Made by a program: the position numbers and the translations under genes. From Chloroflexota bacterium (GTDB lineage Bacteria > Chloroflexota > Ktedonobacteria > Ktedonobacterales > Ktedonobacteraceae), in contig DAHVFL010000284.1 of the NCBI GenBank assembly GCA_027316975.1, positions 1 through 6,446 of the forward strand: a stretch of DNA of 6,446 nucleotides. Reading direction: 5' to 3'. This document shows positions 1-6,022 of this stretch, one piece after another (position 1 is the first letter of the stretch; each line of letters begins with the position of its first letter). The notes below the pieces were generated by a model that did no database searches, was not told the origin of the DNA, and saw only the letters and a list, made by a program, of their open reading frames with translations.

Positions 1-896
1 ATGTAGCGGTGGCTGGGTTCGTAGAAGATCAACCCCAGCAAATCCGCGCTCGCACTGATGGCGGCTTGAGCGTGTTCGGGAGCGCGCAGACCGCAGATTT
101 TGACCTGCGTGCCAGTGTTTGCTCCCTGTAGCAGGGAGCGCATCTGGGCCGGAATATCGTGGGAGACTACCAGCGCTTCGCCTACCAGCATGGCCTGTAC
201 GCCAAAACGGGCCAGTCTCCTGGCGTCTGCTCGCGTGTGGATGCCGCTTTCAGCTACTACGACGCGATCTGCCGGGATGAGCGGTCGCAGTTCTCGAATG
301 AGATGCGGGTTCATCTGAAACGTGACAAGATCGCGACTATTCACGCCGATGATTTGCGCGCCAGCCGCGACTGCGCGTTGCGCTTCCGCCGCGCTATGCA
401 CCTCCACAAGACAATGCAAATGCAGGCTGCTTGCGAGGCTCAATAAATGGCGTAACTGTGTTTCGTCGAGAATGGCGCAGAGTAACAGGATGGCATCCGC
501 GCCCCACGCCCGCGCTTCGTAGACCTGGTACGCATCAAAGATGAAATCTTTGCGCAGCACCGGCACTTGCACGGTTTGTTTGATGGCTGTTAGATAGCCG
601 GGCGAGCCGAGAAAGAAATGCGGTTCGGTAAGCACCGAGATGGCGGCTGCTCCATGTAATTCATAGGTGCGCGCAACCTCCACCGGGTCAAGCCGGGGGG
701 CGAGCAATCCCTTCGAGGGCGAGGCGCGTTTGACTTCGGCTATCAGCTTGATATCTGAACCATTGCGCAGCGCCGCGTACAAGTCCCGTGGCGCGGGTTG
801 CGCTGCCGCAAGGCGTTGAACTTCCTCTAAAGGGAGATCGCGTTTGCGTTCTGCCAGGTCGATTTTAGTCTGGGCGACGATTTTTTCGAGAAACAT
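1..896 (-). CDS. trpC: Indole-3-glycerol-phosphate synthase fused in frame to the start of phosphoribosylanthranilate isomerase (TrpC-TrpF, partial, runs off left edge)
   Basis: Translation from the ATG at 896-894 stays open to the window edge (298 residues visible). Residues 1 to about 258 are a full TrpC barrel, which closes the indole ring of CdRP to give indole-3-glycerol phosphate. Visible are IAEVKRASPSKG (E54, K56), VLRKDFI (K116, the expected catalytic lysine), LVEVH (E165), GVNSRDL (N186) and AESGI (E216, S217). After a short linker the frame continues with VKICGLR at 265-271 and then a segment ending LIFYEPSHRY, the typical TrpF N-terminus; C268 matches the family's catalytic cysteine. 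TrpF isomerises phosphoribosylanthranilate, the step before TrpC. No stop lies between the domains, so this is read as a fusion, although only about 35 TrpF residues are visible. The start is 3 nt after the trpD stop, with only a weak GGTG-type ribosome site, which suggests translational coupling. TrpC identity is near certain; an intact TrpF part is inferred. Confidence 0.93.
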   Translation of the reverse strand, partial: MFLEKIVAQTKIDLAERKRDLPLEEVQRLAAAQPAPRDLYAALRNGSDIKLIAEVKRASPSKGLLAPRLDPVEVARTYELHGAAAISVLTEPHFFLGSPGYLTAIKQTVQVPVLRKDFIFDAYQVYEARAWGADAILLLCAILDETQLRHLLSLASSLHLHCLVEVHSAAEAQRAVAAGAQIIGVNSRDLVTFQMNPHLIRELRPLIPADRVVVAESGIHTRADARRLARFGVQAMLVGEALVVSHDIPAQMRSLLQGANTGTQVKICGLRAPEHAQAAISASADLLGLIFYEPSHRY

Positions 897-899
897 GTT

Positions 900-1943
900 T
901 CACCGCGCCTGTGCATGGGAACAGGCAACGACATCTTCCAGTTTGCGCCGCGCTTTGCCCTCTTGCAGTGTAGCTCGCGCCAGCTTAACGCCTTCGACCA
1001 GCGAGTCAACCTGCTCGTTTGCCAGCAGCGCCGCGCCAGTATTGAGGCAGAGCATGTCGCTGGCCGCGCCGTTGAGCTGCCCGTTCAAAATTTCTTTGAG
1101 CAGCGCGGCGTTAAAAGCGGGATCGCCACCCTTGATCGCGGCGCGATTGCTGATGCGTGTAAGTCCTACCTCTTCCGGGGTGATGGTGTATTCGCGCAGT
1201 TCCTGGCCGCGCCGCACTTCGCATATCCTGGTTGGCGCGCCCAGTGAGCACTCGTCGATGCCGTCTTCGCCATGGATTATCAGCGCGTGCTGGCAGCCGA
1301 GATGCAGCAGGACTTCTCCCATTTTGCGCAGCAGCGAGCCGTCGGCCACGCCGAGCGCCTGGTAATGAGTATGCGCGGGATTGGTGAGCGGGCCGAGGAT
1401 GTTAAAGACGGTGCGAATGCCGATTTCGCGGCGCGTCGGGCCAACATGCTTCATGGCGGGATGGTAAGCGGGGGCGAACATGAAGCCGAAGCCGACTTCC
1501 TGCACGCATCTTGCCACCTGTTCGGGGCCAAGATCGATACGCGCTCCCAATGCTTCCAGCACATCGGCGCTGCCGCAGCGACTGGTCGCCGAGCGGTTGC
1601 CATGTTTAGCCACGAATGCGCCCGCGGCGGCGGCGAGGATACCCGCGCCTGTTGAAACGTTGAACGTGCCCGATCCATCGCCGCCTGTGCCGCAGGTGTC
1701 CATAGCCTGCGCTGCCTGCTTATCGCTTAAATGTACCTGCACGGCCTTTGCGCGCATGACCTTTGCCAGCCCGGCAATTTCCTCGACGGTCTCGCCGCCC
1801 GGACGCAGGCGCAGGGCGGTGAGAAATGCGCCCATCTGTGCCGGGGTAGCCTCACCCGTCATAATCTCTTCCATCACTGCCACCGCTTCGCTCTCGGTGA
1901 GCGTCGTGCCGCTTGCGACGTGTGCGATTGCCTCGCGAATCAT
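900..1943 (-). CDS. trpD: Anthranilate phosphoribosyltransferase
   Basis: A 347-residue protein of normal family length that transfers phosphoribose from PRPP to anthranilate, the second step of tryptophan synthesis, in the cytoplasm. The glycosyltransferase family 3 signatures are all present: the PRPP loop CGTGGDG at 84-90 followed by SGTFNVST, KHGNR at 113-117, GSADVLEALG at 124-133, the long HPAMKHVGP-to-LGPLTNP segment at 161-189 with the anthranilate-site arginine region RRE, and HGEDGIDE at 224-231 carrying the metal-binding acidic pair. It is a stand-alone TrpD, not fused to a glutaminase as in enterobacteria. The ATG overlaps the trpG TGA by 4 nt (ATGA), and GAGAGGAG sits 6 nt upstream at 1950-1957, so the start is well supported. 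The next gene, trpC, begins 3 nt after its stop. Nothing appears broken. Confidence 0.97.
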   Translation of the reverse strand: MIREAIAHVASGTTLTESEAVAVMEEIMTGEATPAQMGAFLTALRLRPGGETVEEIAGLAKVMRAKAVQVHLSDKQAAQAMDTCGTGGDGSGTFNVSTGAGILAAAAGAFVAKHGNRSATSRCGSADVLEALGARIDLGPEQVARCVQEVGFGFMFAPAYHPAMKHVGPTRREIGIRTVFNILGPLTNPAHTHYQALGVADGSLLRKMGEVLLHLGCQHALIIHGEDGIDECSLGAPTRICEVRRGQELREYTITPEEVGLTRISNRAAIKGGDPAFNAALLKEILNGQLNGAASDMLCLNTGAALLANEQVDSLVEGVKLARATLQEGKARRKLEDVVACSHAQAR

Positions 1944-2581
1944 GGCTTGCTCCTCTCTTTTGTAGGGACGCGATCAATCGCGTCCGCATTAGAGGACGCG
2001 ATCAATCGCGTCCCTACATGCATTGCCAGAAAATTACGCAATACGTCTTTGCCAACGGGCGTCATGATGGATTCGGGATGAAATTGCACGCCTTGCACCG
2101 GGTGGGTGCGGTGACGCAATCCCATAATCAGTCCGTCTTCTGTTTCTGCGGTGATCTCCAGTTCAGCCGGGAGGGTGGCGCGCTCGACGATGAGGCTGTG
2201 GTAGCGGTTGGCTTCAAACGGTCGGGGCAGGTCGTTAAGTATGCCCTGTCCCTGGTGGTAGATCAGCGACGTTTTGCCGTGCATCGGTTCGGGAGCGCGC
2301 ACGACATGGCCGCCGTAGACCTGCCCGATAGCCTGGTGGCCCAGGCACACGCCCAGTGTAGGGATGCGCGGCCCAAAGGTTTCGATGATTGCGCAGGACA
2401 TACCGGCTTCATCCGGTGTGCATGGGCCGGGTGAGACGACGATATGATCGGGCCGCATGTCTTCGATGTCAGCCAGGGTTAGCGAGTCGTTGCGCTTCAC
2501 CTGCACCTCTGCGCCCAGTTCGGAAAGATACTGGTAGAGGTTGTAGGTGAAGCTATCGTAGTTGTCGATCAATAAAAGCAT
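1940..2581 (-). CDS. trpG: Anthranilate synthase glutamine amidotransferase subunit with a repeat-encoded C-terminal tail
   Basis: A 213-residue class I glutamine amidotransferase that supplies ammonia from glutamine to TrpE for anthranilate formation. The N-terminus IDNYDSFTYNL, the oxyanion-loop SPGPCTP at 50-56, the nucleophile in GVCLGHQ (C79), the RYHSL segment at 126-130 and VQFHPES with H168 and E170 complete the catalytic triad. A strong ribosome site (AGGAGG, 2586-2591) precedes the ATG. TrpG proteins usually end near the NFL motif, here residues 183-185. This one carries 25 further residues (189-213), of which 189-207 are encoded exactly by the palindromic repeat at 1961-2018 and 208-213 by the trpD ribosome-site region. 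The native stop has therefore probably been lost and translation now ends inside the trpD start (ATGA overlap). Homologous PabA, which serves folate synthesis, is a possible alternative name, but position between trpE and trpD favours TrpG; it might serve both pathways. Confidence 0.95.
   Translation of the reverse strand: MLLLIDNYDSFTYNLYQYLSELGAEVQVKRNDSLTLADIEDMRPDHIVVSPGPCTPDEAGMSCAIIETFGPRIPTLGVCLGHQAIGQVYGGHVVRAPEPMHGKTSLIYHQGQGILNDLPRPFEANRYHSLIVERATLPAELEITAETEDGLIMGLRHRTHPVQGVQFHPESIMTPVGKDVLRNFLAMHVGTRLIASSNADAIDRVPTKERSKP
1961..2018. repeat. 58-bp palindromic repeat element in the 3' end of trpG
   Basis: The ends TGTAGGGACGCGAT (1961-1974) and ATCGCGTCCCTACA (2005-2018) are perfect 14-bp inverted repeats. 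Inside, the unit GACGCGATCAATCGCGTC, itself an 8-bp palindrome around CA, occurs twice in the same orientation (from 1967 and 1995). The element encodes residues 189-207 of TrpG in frame and stops just short of the trpD ribosome site at 1950-1957. Its sequence is unrelated to the other two repeat elements here. The structure is that of a dispersed REP- or MITE-like repeat; abundance elsewhere in the genome is inferred, not seen. Confidence 0.85.
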
Positions 2582-2610
2582 GGCTCCTCCTGCTTTTTCG
2601 TTGTTCCAGA

Positions 2611-2761
2611 GAACCAGGGCGGGTCAGGCCCCGCCCCCACCACCTGTCATCCTGAGCGCAGCGAAGGATCTCTGGCTGGGCCGGACGCAGATCCTTCGCT
2701 GCGCTCAGGATGACAGCAAGGCTGAAGTGAACGCCTCCAGGACTTGCCCCCGCCCTGGTTC
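2611..2761. repeat. Nested palindromic repeat element at the trpE 3' end
   Basis: A perfect 28-bp inverted repeat (2644-2671 and 2689-2716, loop 17 nt) with the core TCATCCTGAGCGCAGCGAAG is enclosed by a second perfect 13-bp inverted repeat, GAACCAGGGCGGG at 2611-2623 and its complement at 2749-2761. A further GGGCGGG/CCCGCCC hairpin lies at 2617-2636. The element covers the last 18 codons and stop of trpE and most of the trpE-trpG gap, ending 20 nt upstream of the gap's trpG ribosome site. No T-run follows the hairpins, so it is unlikely to be a simple terminator, and an operon-internal terminator would make little sense. No clear target duplication is visible. The core also occurs at 5924-5960. 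A non-autonomous, REP- or MITE-like element is the best reading. Confidence 0.85.
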
Positions 2762-4333
2762 ACCTGATGAGGCGATTACCTCGGCGTCATTGAGGGCGCG
2801 TAACAGCGCCCGCGCTTTGTTCAGGCTTTCCTGGTATTCTTCGTCCGGTTGCGAGTCGGCGACGATGCCGCCTCCCGCCTGGATGTAGGCGATGCCGTCG
2901 CGCATCACCATTGTGCGCAGGGCGATGGCCGTGTCCAGGTTGCCGGAATGACTGAAGTAGCCGACCGCGCCGGCGTAGACTCCACGCTGTGTTCCTTCCA
3001 GTTCGCTGATGATCTGCATGGCGCGGATTTTGGGCGCGCCCGATACGGTGCCAGCCGGGAAGCCCGCTCGCAGCGCGTCATAGGGCGTGATTTCGGGTCG
3101 CAATTGTCCGGTGACGTTGGAAACCAGGTGCATCACGTGTGAATAGCGTTCGACTTCCATAAGCTGAGTTACCTGCACGCTGCCTGGCACGCTCACTCGT
3201 CCCACGTCGTTGCGCCCCAGGTCCACCAGCATGACGTGTTCGGCGCGTTCTTTGGGATCGCTTTGCAAATCGTCGGCTAACTGCTGGTCGCTCCGGGGGT
3301 CGGTTCCCCGTTTGCGCGTGCCTGCGATGGGATGGATGGTCACTTCACCATCTTCGACGCGCACAAGCAGTTCTGGGGATGCGCCAATGATGTGTATGTC
3401 GTCCAGGTCGAGGAAGAACATATAGGGCGAGGGATTGATGGCGCGCAGGGCGCGATAGACGGTGAATGGCGCGGCGTTGACGTGGCGGCTCAAACGCTGC
3501 GAAAGCACTACCTGGAAGATATCGCCCGCCCGAATATATGCCTGGGCCTGCTCAACCATAGCCTCAAATTCTGGCTGCGTGCGGTTGGAACGCACGCGCG
3601 CCGCTTCGCTGTCATGCTGCCGTGCAGGTTCCTCCGGCAGGCGCGGCGGCTGGCGCAAACGCTGCTGTACATCTTCGATGATGGTAAGAACGCGCCGGTA
3701 TTCGGCTTCCAGGTCCGCGGCGTCGAGATGGAGATGGGTGACGACGCGCACACGGTGCTTGAGATGGTCAAACACGAGTACGGTTTCGGTAAAACAGAAA
3801 ATGGACCGGGGCAAGTTCAGTTCATCGTGTGCAGGAACGGGCAATCGCTCGAAGCGCGCCGCCACTTCGTAGGCCAGGTAGCCGACTGCGCCGCCATGAA
3901 AGACCGGTAGTTCATCGCGTGTCATGCCGGTTGGGCGTACCAGGCGATACTGTCCCAATTCGGCCTGAATGAAGTCAAGCGGGTCGTGGCAGGTAATTTG
4001 CTCAAGCGAAAAAGAGCGGTTGATGCTGTCTTCCTCGATGTCTGACACGCGGGCGCGGCGCAGTGTGGCCGTTTCGCCCTGCTGTGTCATGACAAGGTAG
4101 GGGTTGATGCCGGTGAACGAGTAACGCGCTATGCGCTCGCCGCCCGCCACGCTTTCTAACAGGAAGCTATAGGGGCCGAGCGCGGTTTTGCAATAGGCCG
4201 ACACGGGTGTGTCCATGTCCGCGAGTACATCGACGCATATGGGCAAAAGTGGTTTGCGCGGGTCGGCTCTATTGCTGGTGTGATCCGCTTCACGCGTTCG
4301 CCGAATTTCTTCGAGCGTTGGATAGTCCATCAT
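2705..4333 (-). CDS. trpE: Anthranilate synthase component I (chorismate-binding subunit)
   Basis: A 542-residue TrpE that converts chorismate plus ammonia from TrpG into anthranilate and pyruvate, the committed step. The N-terminal domain contains LLES at 58-61, the motif that binds tryptophan for feedback inhibition in characterised TrpE enzymes. The C-terminal chorismate-binding domain shows NPSPYMFF, PIAGTRKRG at 335-343, ERAEHVMLVDLGRND at 362-376 (H366 the expected catalytic histidine), GTVSGAPK at 428-435, GGGIV at 487-491 and EYQESLNKA at 499-507. Paralogous PabB and isochorismate synthases lack this combination with LLES and this context. Two consecutive ATG codons (4333, 4330) could start the protein; a modest AGGCAGG site lies just upstream. 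It begins 38 nt after the trpS stop. The last 18 residues (525-542) and the stop lie in a palindromic repeat element, so the original C-terminus has probably been replaced. Confidence 0.97.
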   Translation of the reverse strand: MMDYPTLEEIRRTREADHTSNRADPRKPLLPICVDVLADMDTPVSAYCKTALGPYSFLLESVAGGERIARYSFTGINPYLVMTQQGETATLRRARVSDIEEDSINRSFSLEQITCHDPLDFIQAELGQYRLVRPTGMTRDELPVFHGGAVGYLAYEVAARFERLPVPAHDELNLPRSIFCFTETVLVFDHLKHRVRVVTHLHLDAADLEAEYRRVLTIIEDVQQRLRQPPRLPEEPARQHDSEAARVRSNRTQPEFEAMVEQAQAYIRAGDIFQVVLSQRLSRHVNAAPFTVYRALRAINPSPYMFFLDLDDIHIIGASPELLVRVEDGEVTIHPIAGTRKRGTDPRSDQQLADDLQSDPKERAEHVMLVDLGRNDVGRVSVPGSVQVTQLMEVERYSHVMHLVSNVTGQLRPEITPYDALRAGFPAGTVSGAPKIRAMQIISELEGTQRGVYAGAVGYFSHSGNLDTAIALRTMVMRDGIAYIQAGGGIVADSQPDEEYQESLNKARALLRALNDAEVIASSGEPGRGQVLEAFTSALLSS

Positions 4334-4371
4334 TATACCTGCCTGTCGTTTTGTTTTTCTGATAATTTGTT

Positions 4372-5421
4372 TTAGCCCAGGCCCACCACATCCTTGATGC
4401 GTTGGAGTGTGGCGGCGGCTGTGGGGCGTACCGCGTCGGCTCCCTGCTTGAGGATGTTCTCCAGCGCGGGCAGGTCGTTCATCAGTTCATGGTAGCGTGC
4501 CTGGATAGGCGCGAGCGTGGCAACTAACTGCTCGGTGAGCGCGGCTTTGAAATCACCGTAGCCTTTGCCCGCGAACTCGTCCTCGATCTGCTGCGGTGAT
4601 TGCTCCGTGAGCAACTGGTAGATGCTCAACAGGTTGTAGATGCCGGGGCGATTCGAGTCAAATGTCACCAGGCGCTCCGAGTCCGTGGTAGCACGCTCAA
4701 TCTTCTGTGTGATGGTTTTAGCATCATCCAGCAGATTGATGCGCGAATTGGGATTCGGGTCGCTCTTGCTCATCTTCTTCGTCGGATCGTCCAGCGACAT
4801 GATACGCGCGCCTACCTCGCGAATCTGGTCCTGCGGGACAATGAAGACCTGCTGACCGAAGTGCGAGTTGAAACGCTGCGCCAGGTCGCGGGTGAACTCG
4901 ATGTGCTGGCGCTGGTCGTCGCCCACCGGAACGTAATGAGCCTGGTGAAGCAGGATGTCGCAGGCCATCAGGACGGGGTAACACAGCAGGCCCGTGGGAA
5001 CGCTCTCTATGTTCTCGCCAGCCTTCGATTTGAACTGCGTCATGCGGTTCAGCCAGCCGAGCGGCGTAAAGCACTCCATGATCCAGCTAGCCTCGGCGTG
5101 TTCGCGCACATGCGATTGTATGAACAGCTTGCAGTAGCGCAGGTCCAGCCCTGCGGCCAGGTAGATTGCCGCGAGCTGGCGGGTGCTGCGGTGCAACTCC
5201 TTCGGGTCAATCGGCAGCGTGATAGCGTGCAGATCGACGATACAGAAGATGTTGTCGTACTGCGCCTGCGTCTGCGTCCAGTTGCGTATCGCGCCCAGGT
5301 AGTTGCCCAGGTGCAGGTTGCCCGTCGGCTGAATGCCGGAAAAGACTCGTTTCTTCACGGGCGCGCTCGCAGCAGACAGAGCCGGTTCAGGCTTGACATC
5401 GTTGTTCATGTTGACAGCCAT
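4372..5421 (-). CDS. trpS: Tryptophanyl-tRNA synthetase
   Basis: A class Ic aminoacyl-tRNA synthetase that charges tRNA-Trp with tryptophan using ATP. From the ATG at 5421 the protein has 349 residues, close to the usual 330-350. Visible are FSGIQPTGNLHLGNYLGA with the HIGH-type signature HLGN at 37-40, the substrate-pocket segment around MACDILL (D155, expected to contact the indole), VPVGDDQRQHIE, and KMSKS at 216-220 followed by DPN. The frame extends upstream to a TTG at 5457, but a near-perfect GAGGAGGT at 5429-5436, 7 nt before the ATG at 5421, decides the start; residues 2-24 are then a poorly conserved, probably flexible extension. It is the first gene after the T-box leader and is followed 38 nt later by trpE on the same strand. 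Its transcription is expected to rise when uncharged tRNA-Trp accumulates. Confidence 0.97.
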   Translation of the reverse strand: MAVNMNNDVKPEPALSAASAPVKKRVFSGIQPTGNLHLGNYLGAIRNWTQTQAQYDNIFCIVDLHAITLPIDPKELHRSTRQLAAIYLAAGLDLRYCKLFIQSHVREHAEASWIMECFTPLGWLNRMTQFKSKAGENIESVPTGLLCYPVLMACDILLHQAHYVPVGDDQRQHIEFTRDLAQRFNSHFGQQVFIVPQDQIREVGARIMSLDDPTKKMSKSDPNPNSRINLLDDAKTITQKIERATTDSERLVTFDSNRPGIYNLLSIYQLLTEQSPQQIEDEFAGKGYGDFKAALTEQLVATLAPIQARYHELMNDLPALENILKQGADAVRPTAAATLQRIKDVVGLG

Positions 5422-5428
5422 ATAGAAT

Positions 5429-5436
5429 ACCTCCTC
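5429..5436 (-). promoter_or_regulatory. Ribosome binding site of trpS
   Basis: GAGGAGGT on the minus strand, 7 nt before the ATG at 5421-5419. Its strength and spacing select this start over the in-frame TTG at 5457, which lies upstream of the site and next to the terminator U-tract. Confidence 0.9.
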
Positions 5437-5458
5437 ACATAATGGAATACTGGACAAT

Positions 5459-5496
5459 AAAAAACGCCACTCTTCCCTTGCAAGGGACGAGAGGCG
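5459..5496 (-). terminator. Rho-independent terminator of the T-box leader
   Basis: The minus-strand RNA from 5496 to 5465 folds into a long hairpin: CGCC pairs with GGCG, then a UCUC/GAG-containing middle with U-U and G-A mismatches, then a UCCCU/AGGGA upper stem closed by a small loop around UGCA. Six U residues (5464-5459) follow immediately. This is the off-state structure of the leader. Its 5' arm contains the UCGU and CCCU segments that are needed by the competing antiterminator. Confidence 0.93.
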
Positions 5497-5519
5497 TAAA
5501 GCTTTCGTGGTGCCACCCT
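5483..5519 (-). promoter_or_regulatory. T-box antiterminator element
   Basis: AGGG (5519-5516) pairs with CCCU (5486-5483) and ACGA (5508-5505) pairs with UCGU (5490-5487), leaving the canonical seven-nucleotide bulge UGGCACC (5515-5509). The free CCA end of uncharged tRNA binds the UGG of this bulge and stabilises the structure. Formation uses the UCGUCCCU stretch that otherwise belongs to the terminator's 5' arm, so the two hairpins cannot coexist. Confidence 0.92.
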
Positions 5520-5785
5520 GATTCAGATCGACCGCGCGCCTGTCTCATAAAACAGGTGCCGGTGATCCCTTTTTGCCGGATACGCTATGATATCCTGTCC
5601 TCAGTAACGGGGGACGTTCCGAATGAGTCCTACTGGTTCTTGCCAGAATGTTCGCTCATTTGCTCCCAGGCCCATTCTACGAGTGCTTACGTGTCGGATT
5701 GCACCAGTCCCGACTCTCTATAACGGAAGCAATGTCGTATACTCTTCCTGTTCAGCGCTTTCTCTCTGTTTTTGTTTCTGTGAAG

Positions 5786-5814
5786 AGTATACCGGGGACT
5801 ATGCGGGTTGTCAA
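5786..5814 (-). promoter_or_regulatory. Housekeeping sigma factor promoter of the trp operon
   Basis: TTGACA at 5814-5809 and TATACT at 5791-5786 are separated by exactly 17 nt: a full consensus -35 box and a five-of-six -10 box. A transcript would start near 5779 (an A), about 20 nt before the base of T-box Stem I, which is the expected geometry. No operator palindrome overlaps the promoter, in line with control being exerted by the leader RNA. Confidence 0.88.
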
Positions 5815-5906
5815 GCGTTTTTGGGGAAAATCCTTCCTGCCTCTGGTTTTATCATATCTTCTATCTTCATCCTGAATGGGCCTATTCTAGCTTTTCAGAA
5901 GTAGAT

Positions 5907-6008
5907 CAGACATGTGGAGAGAGTGCCTGTCATCCTGAGCGTAGCGAAGGATGACAGGCAGAACAGGTCTCACATTCGCTTACGGGAAGGCTTATCTCCA
6001 CATGTCTG
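5907..6008. repeat. MITE-like element with terminal inverted repeats upstream of the trp promoter
   Basis: CAGACATGTGGAGA (5907-5920) and TCTCCACATGTCTG (5995-6008) are perfect 14-bp inverted repeats. Between them, 5924-5936 and 5948-5960 form a second perfect 13-bp palindrome, TGCCTGTCATCCT with its complement, around the core GAGCGTAGCGA. This core matches the repeat at 2644-2716 in all but one base. AGTAGAT occurs directly before the left end (5900-5906) and again two bases after the right end (6011-6017), which may be a target-site duplication. No transposase is encoded; at about 102 bp it must be non-autonomous. It lies about 90 bp upstream of the operon promoter. Confidence 0.75.
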
Positions 6009-6022
6009 GGAGTAGATTTTAG

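Larger units (their letters stand above)
5459..5779 (-). ncRNA. T-box riboswitch with UGG (tryptophan) specifier, leader of the trpS-trpEGDC operon
   Basis: A roughly 320-nt leader that reads tRNA-Trp charging by transcription antitermination. Hand folding gives Stem I: base GCU/AGC (5756-5754 with 5664-5662) and CAGG/CCUG (5750-5747 with 5670-5667) around a kink-turn-like GAA/GG; a specifier loop with AGUA at 5743-5740 opposite GAA-UGG, the specifier being 5674-5672; helices UACGA/UCGUA and UGCUU/AAGCA; AGAGAG at 5719-5714; and apical GUCGG/CCGAC (5714-5710 with 5697-5693) closing a loop with GGUG. Stem II is CAGUA-GGAC/GUCC-UACUG (5635-5627 with 5615-5602). Stem III is CCUGUUU/AGACAGG (5556-5539). 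The conserved AGGGUGGCACCACG box is at 5519-5506; its UGGC (5515-5512) would pair with the NCCA end of a tRNA carrying discriminator G73, as bacterial tRNA-Trp does. The antiterminator AGGG/CCCU plus ACGA/UCGU excludes the terminator. Signals are consistent throughout. Confidence 0.96.

Noticed and set aside
844..1965. Several plus-strand open frames of 110-173 codons opposite trpD
   Set aside because: All lie antisense to the motif-rich trpD gene and read as low-complexity Ser/Ala/Arg-rich shadows.
1961..2018. CRISPR array or operator pair
   Set aside because: Only two units, each itself palindromic, with a 10-nt gap, and located inside coding sequence; this fits a palindromic repeat rather than spacers or a regulator site.
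2644..2716. Transcription terminator between trpE and trpG
   Set aside because: The hairpin is strong but no U-tract follows on either strand, and trpG must be made with trpE. The core is shared with another site, indicating a dispersed repeat.
3332..3910. 192-codon plus-strand open frame opposite trpE
   Set aside because: Antisense to conserved TrpE sequence, no family motifs, and explained by codon bias of the real gene.
4600..5442. 280-codon plus-strand open frame opposite trpS
   Set aside because: It is antisense to a clearly conserved trpS; long antisense frames are expected in GC-biased coding DNA. No recognisable motifs or ribosome site.
5459..5779. Ribosome-mediated trp attenuator with a leader peptide
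   Set aside because: No short start-to-stop frame with tandem Trp codons is needed; the T-box motif, specifier loop and antiterminator bulge explain the leader fully.
5442..5904. Plus-strand open frames of 75-93 codons across the leader
   Set aside because: They overlap the T-box RNA, whose structure explains the sequence constraint; no ribosome sites or motifs.
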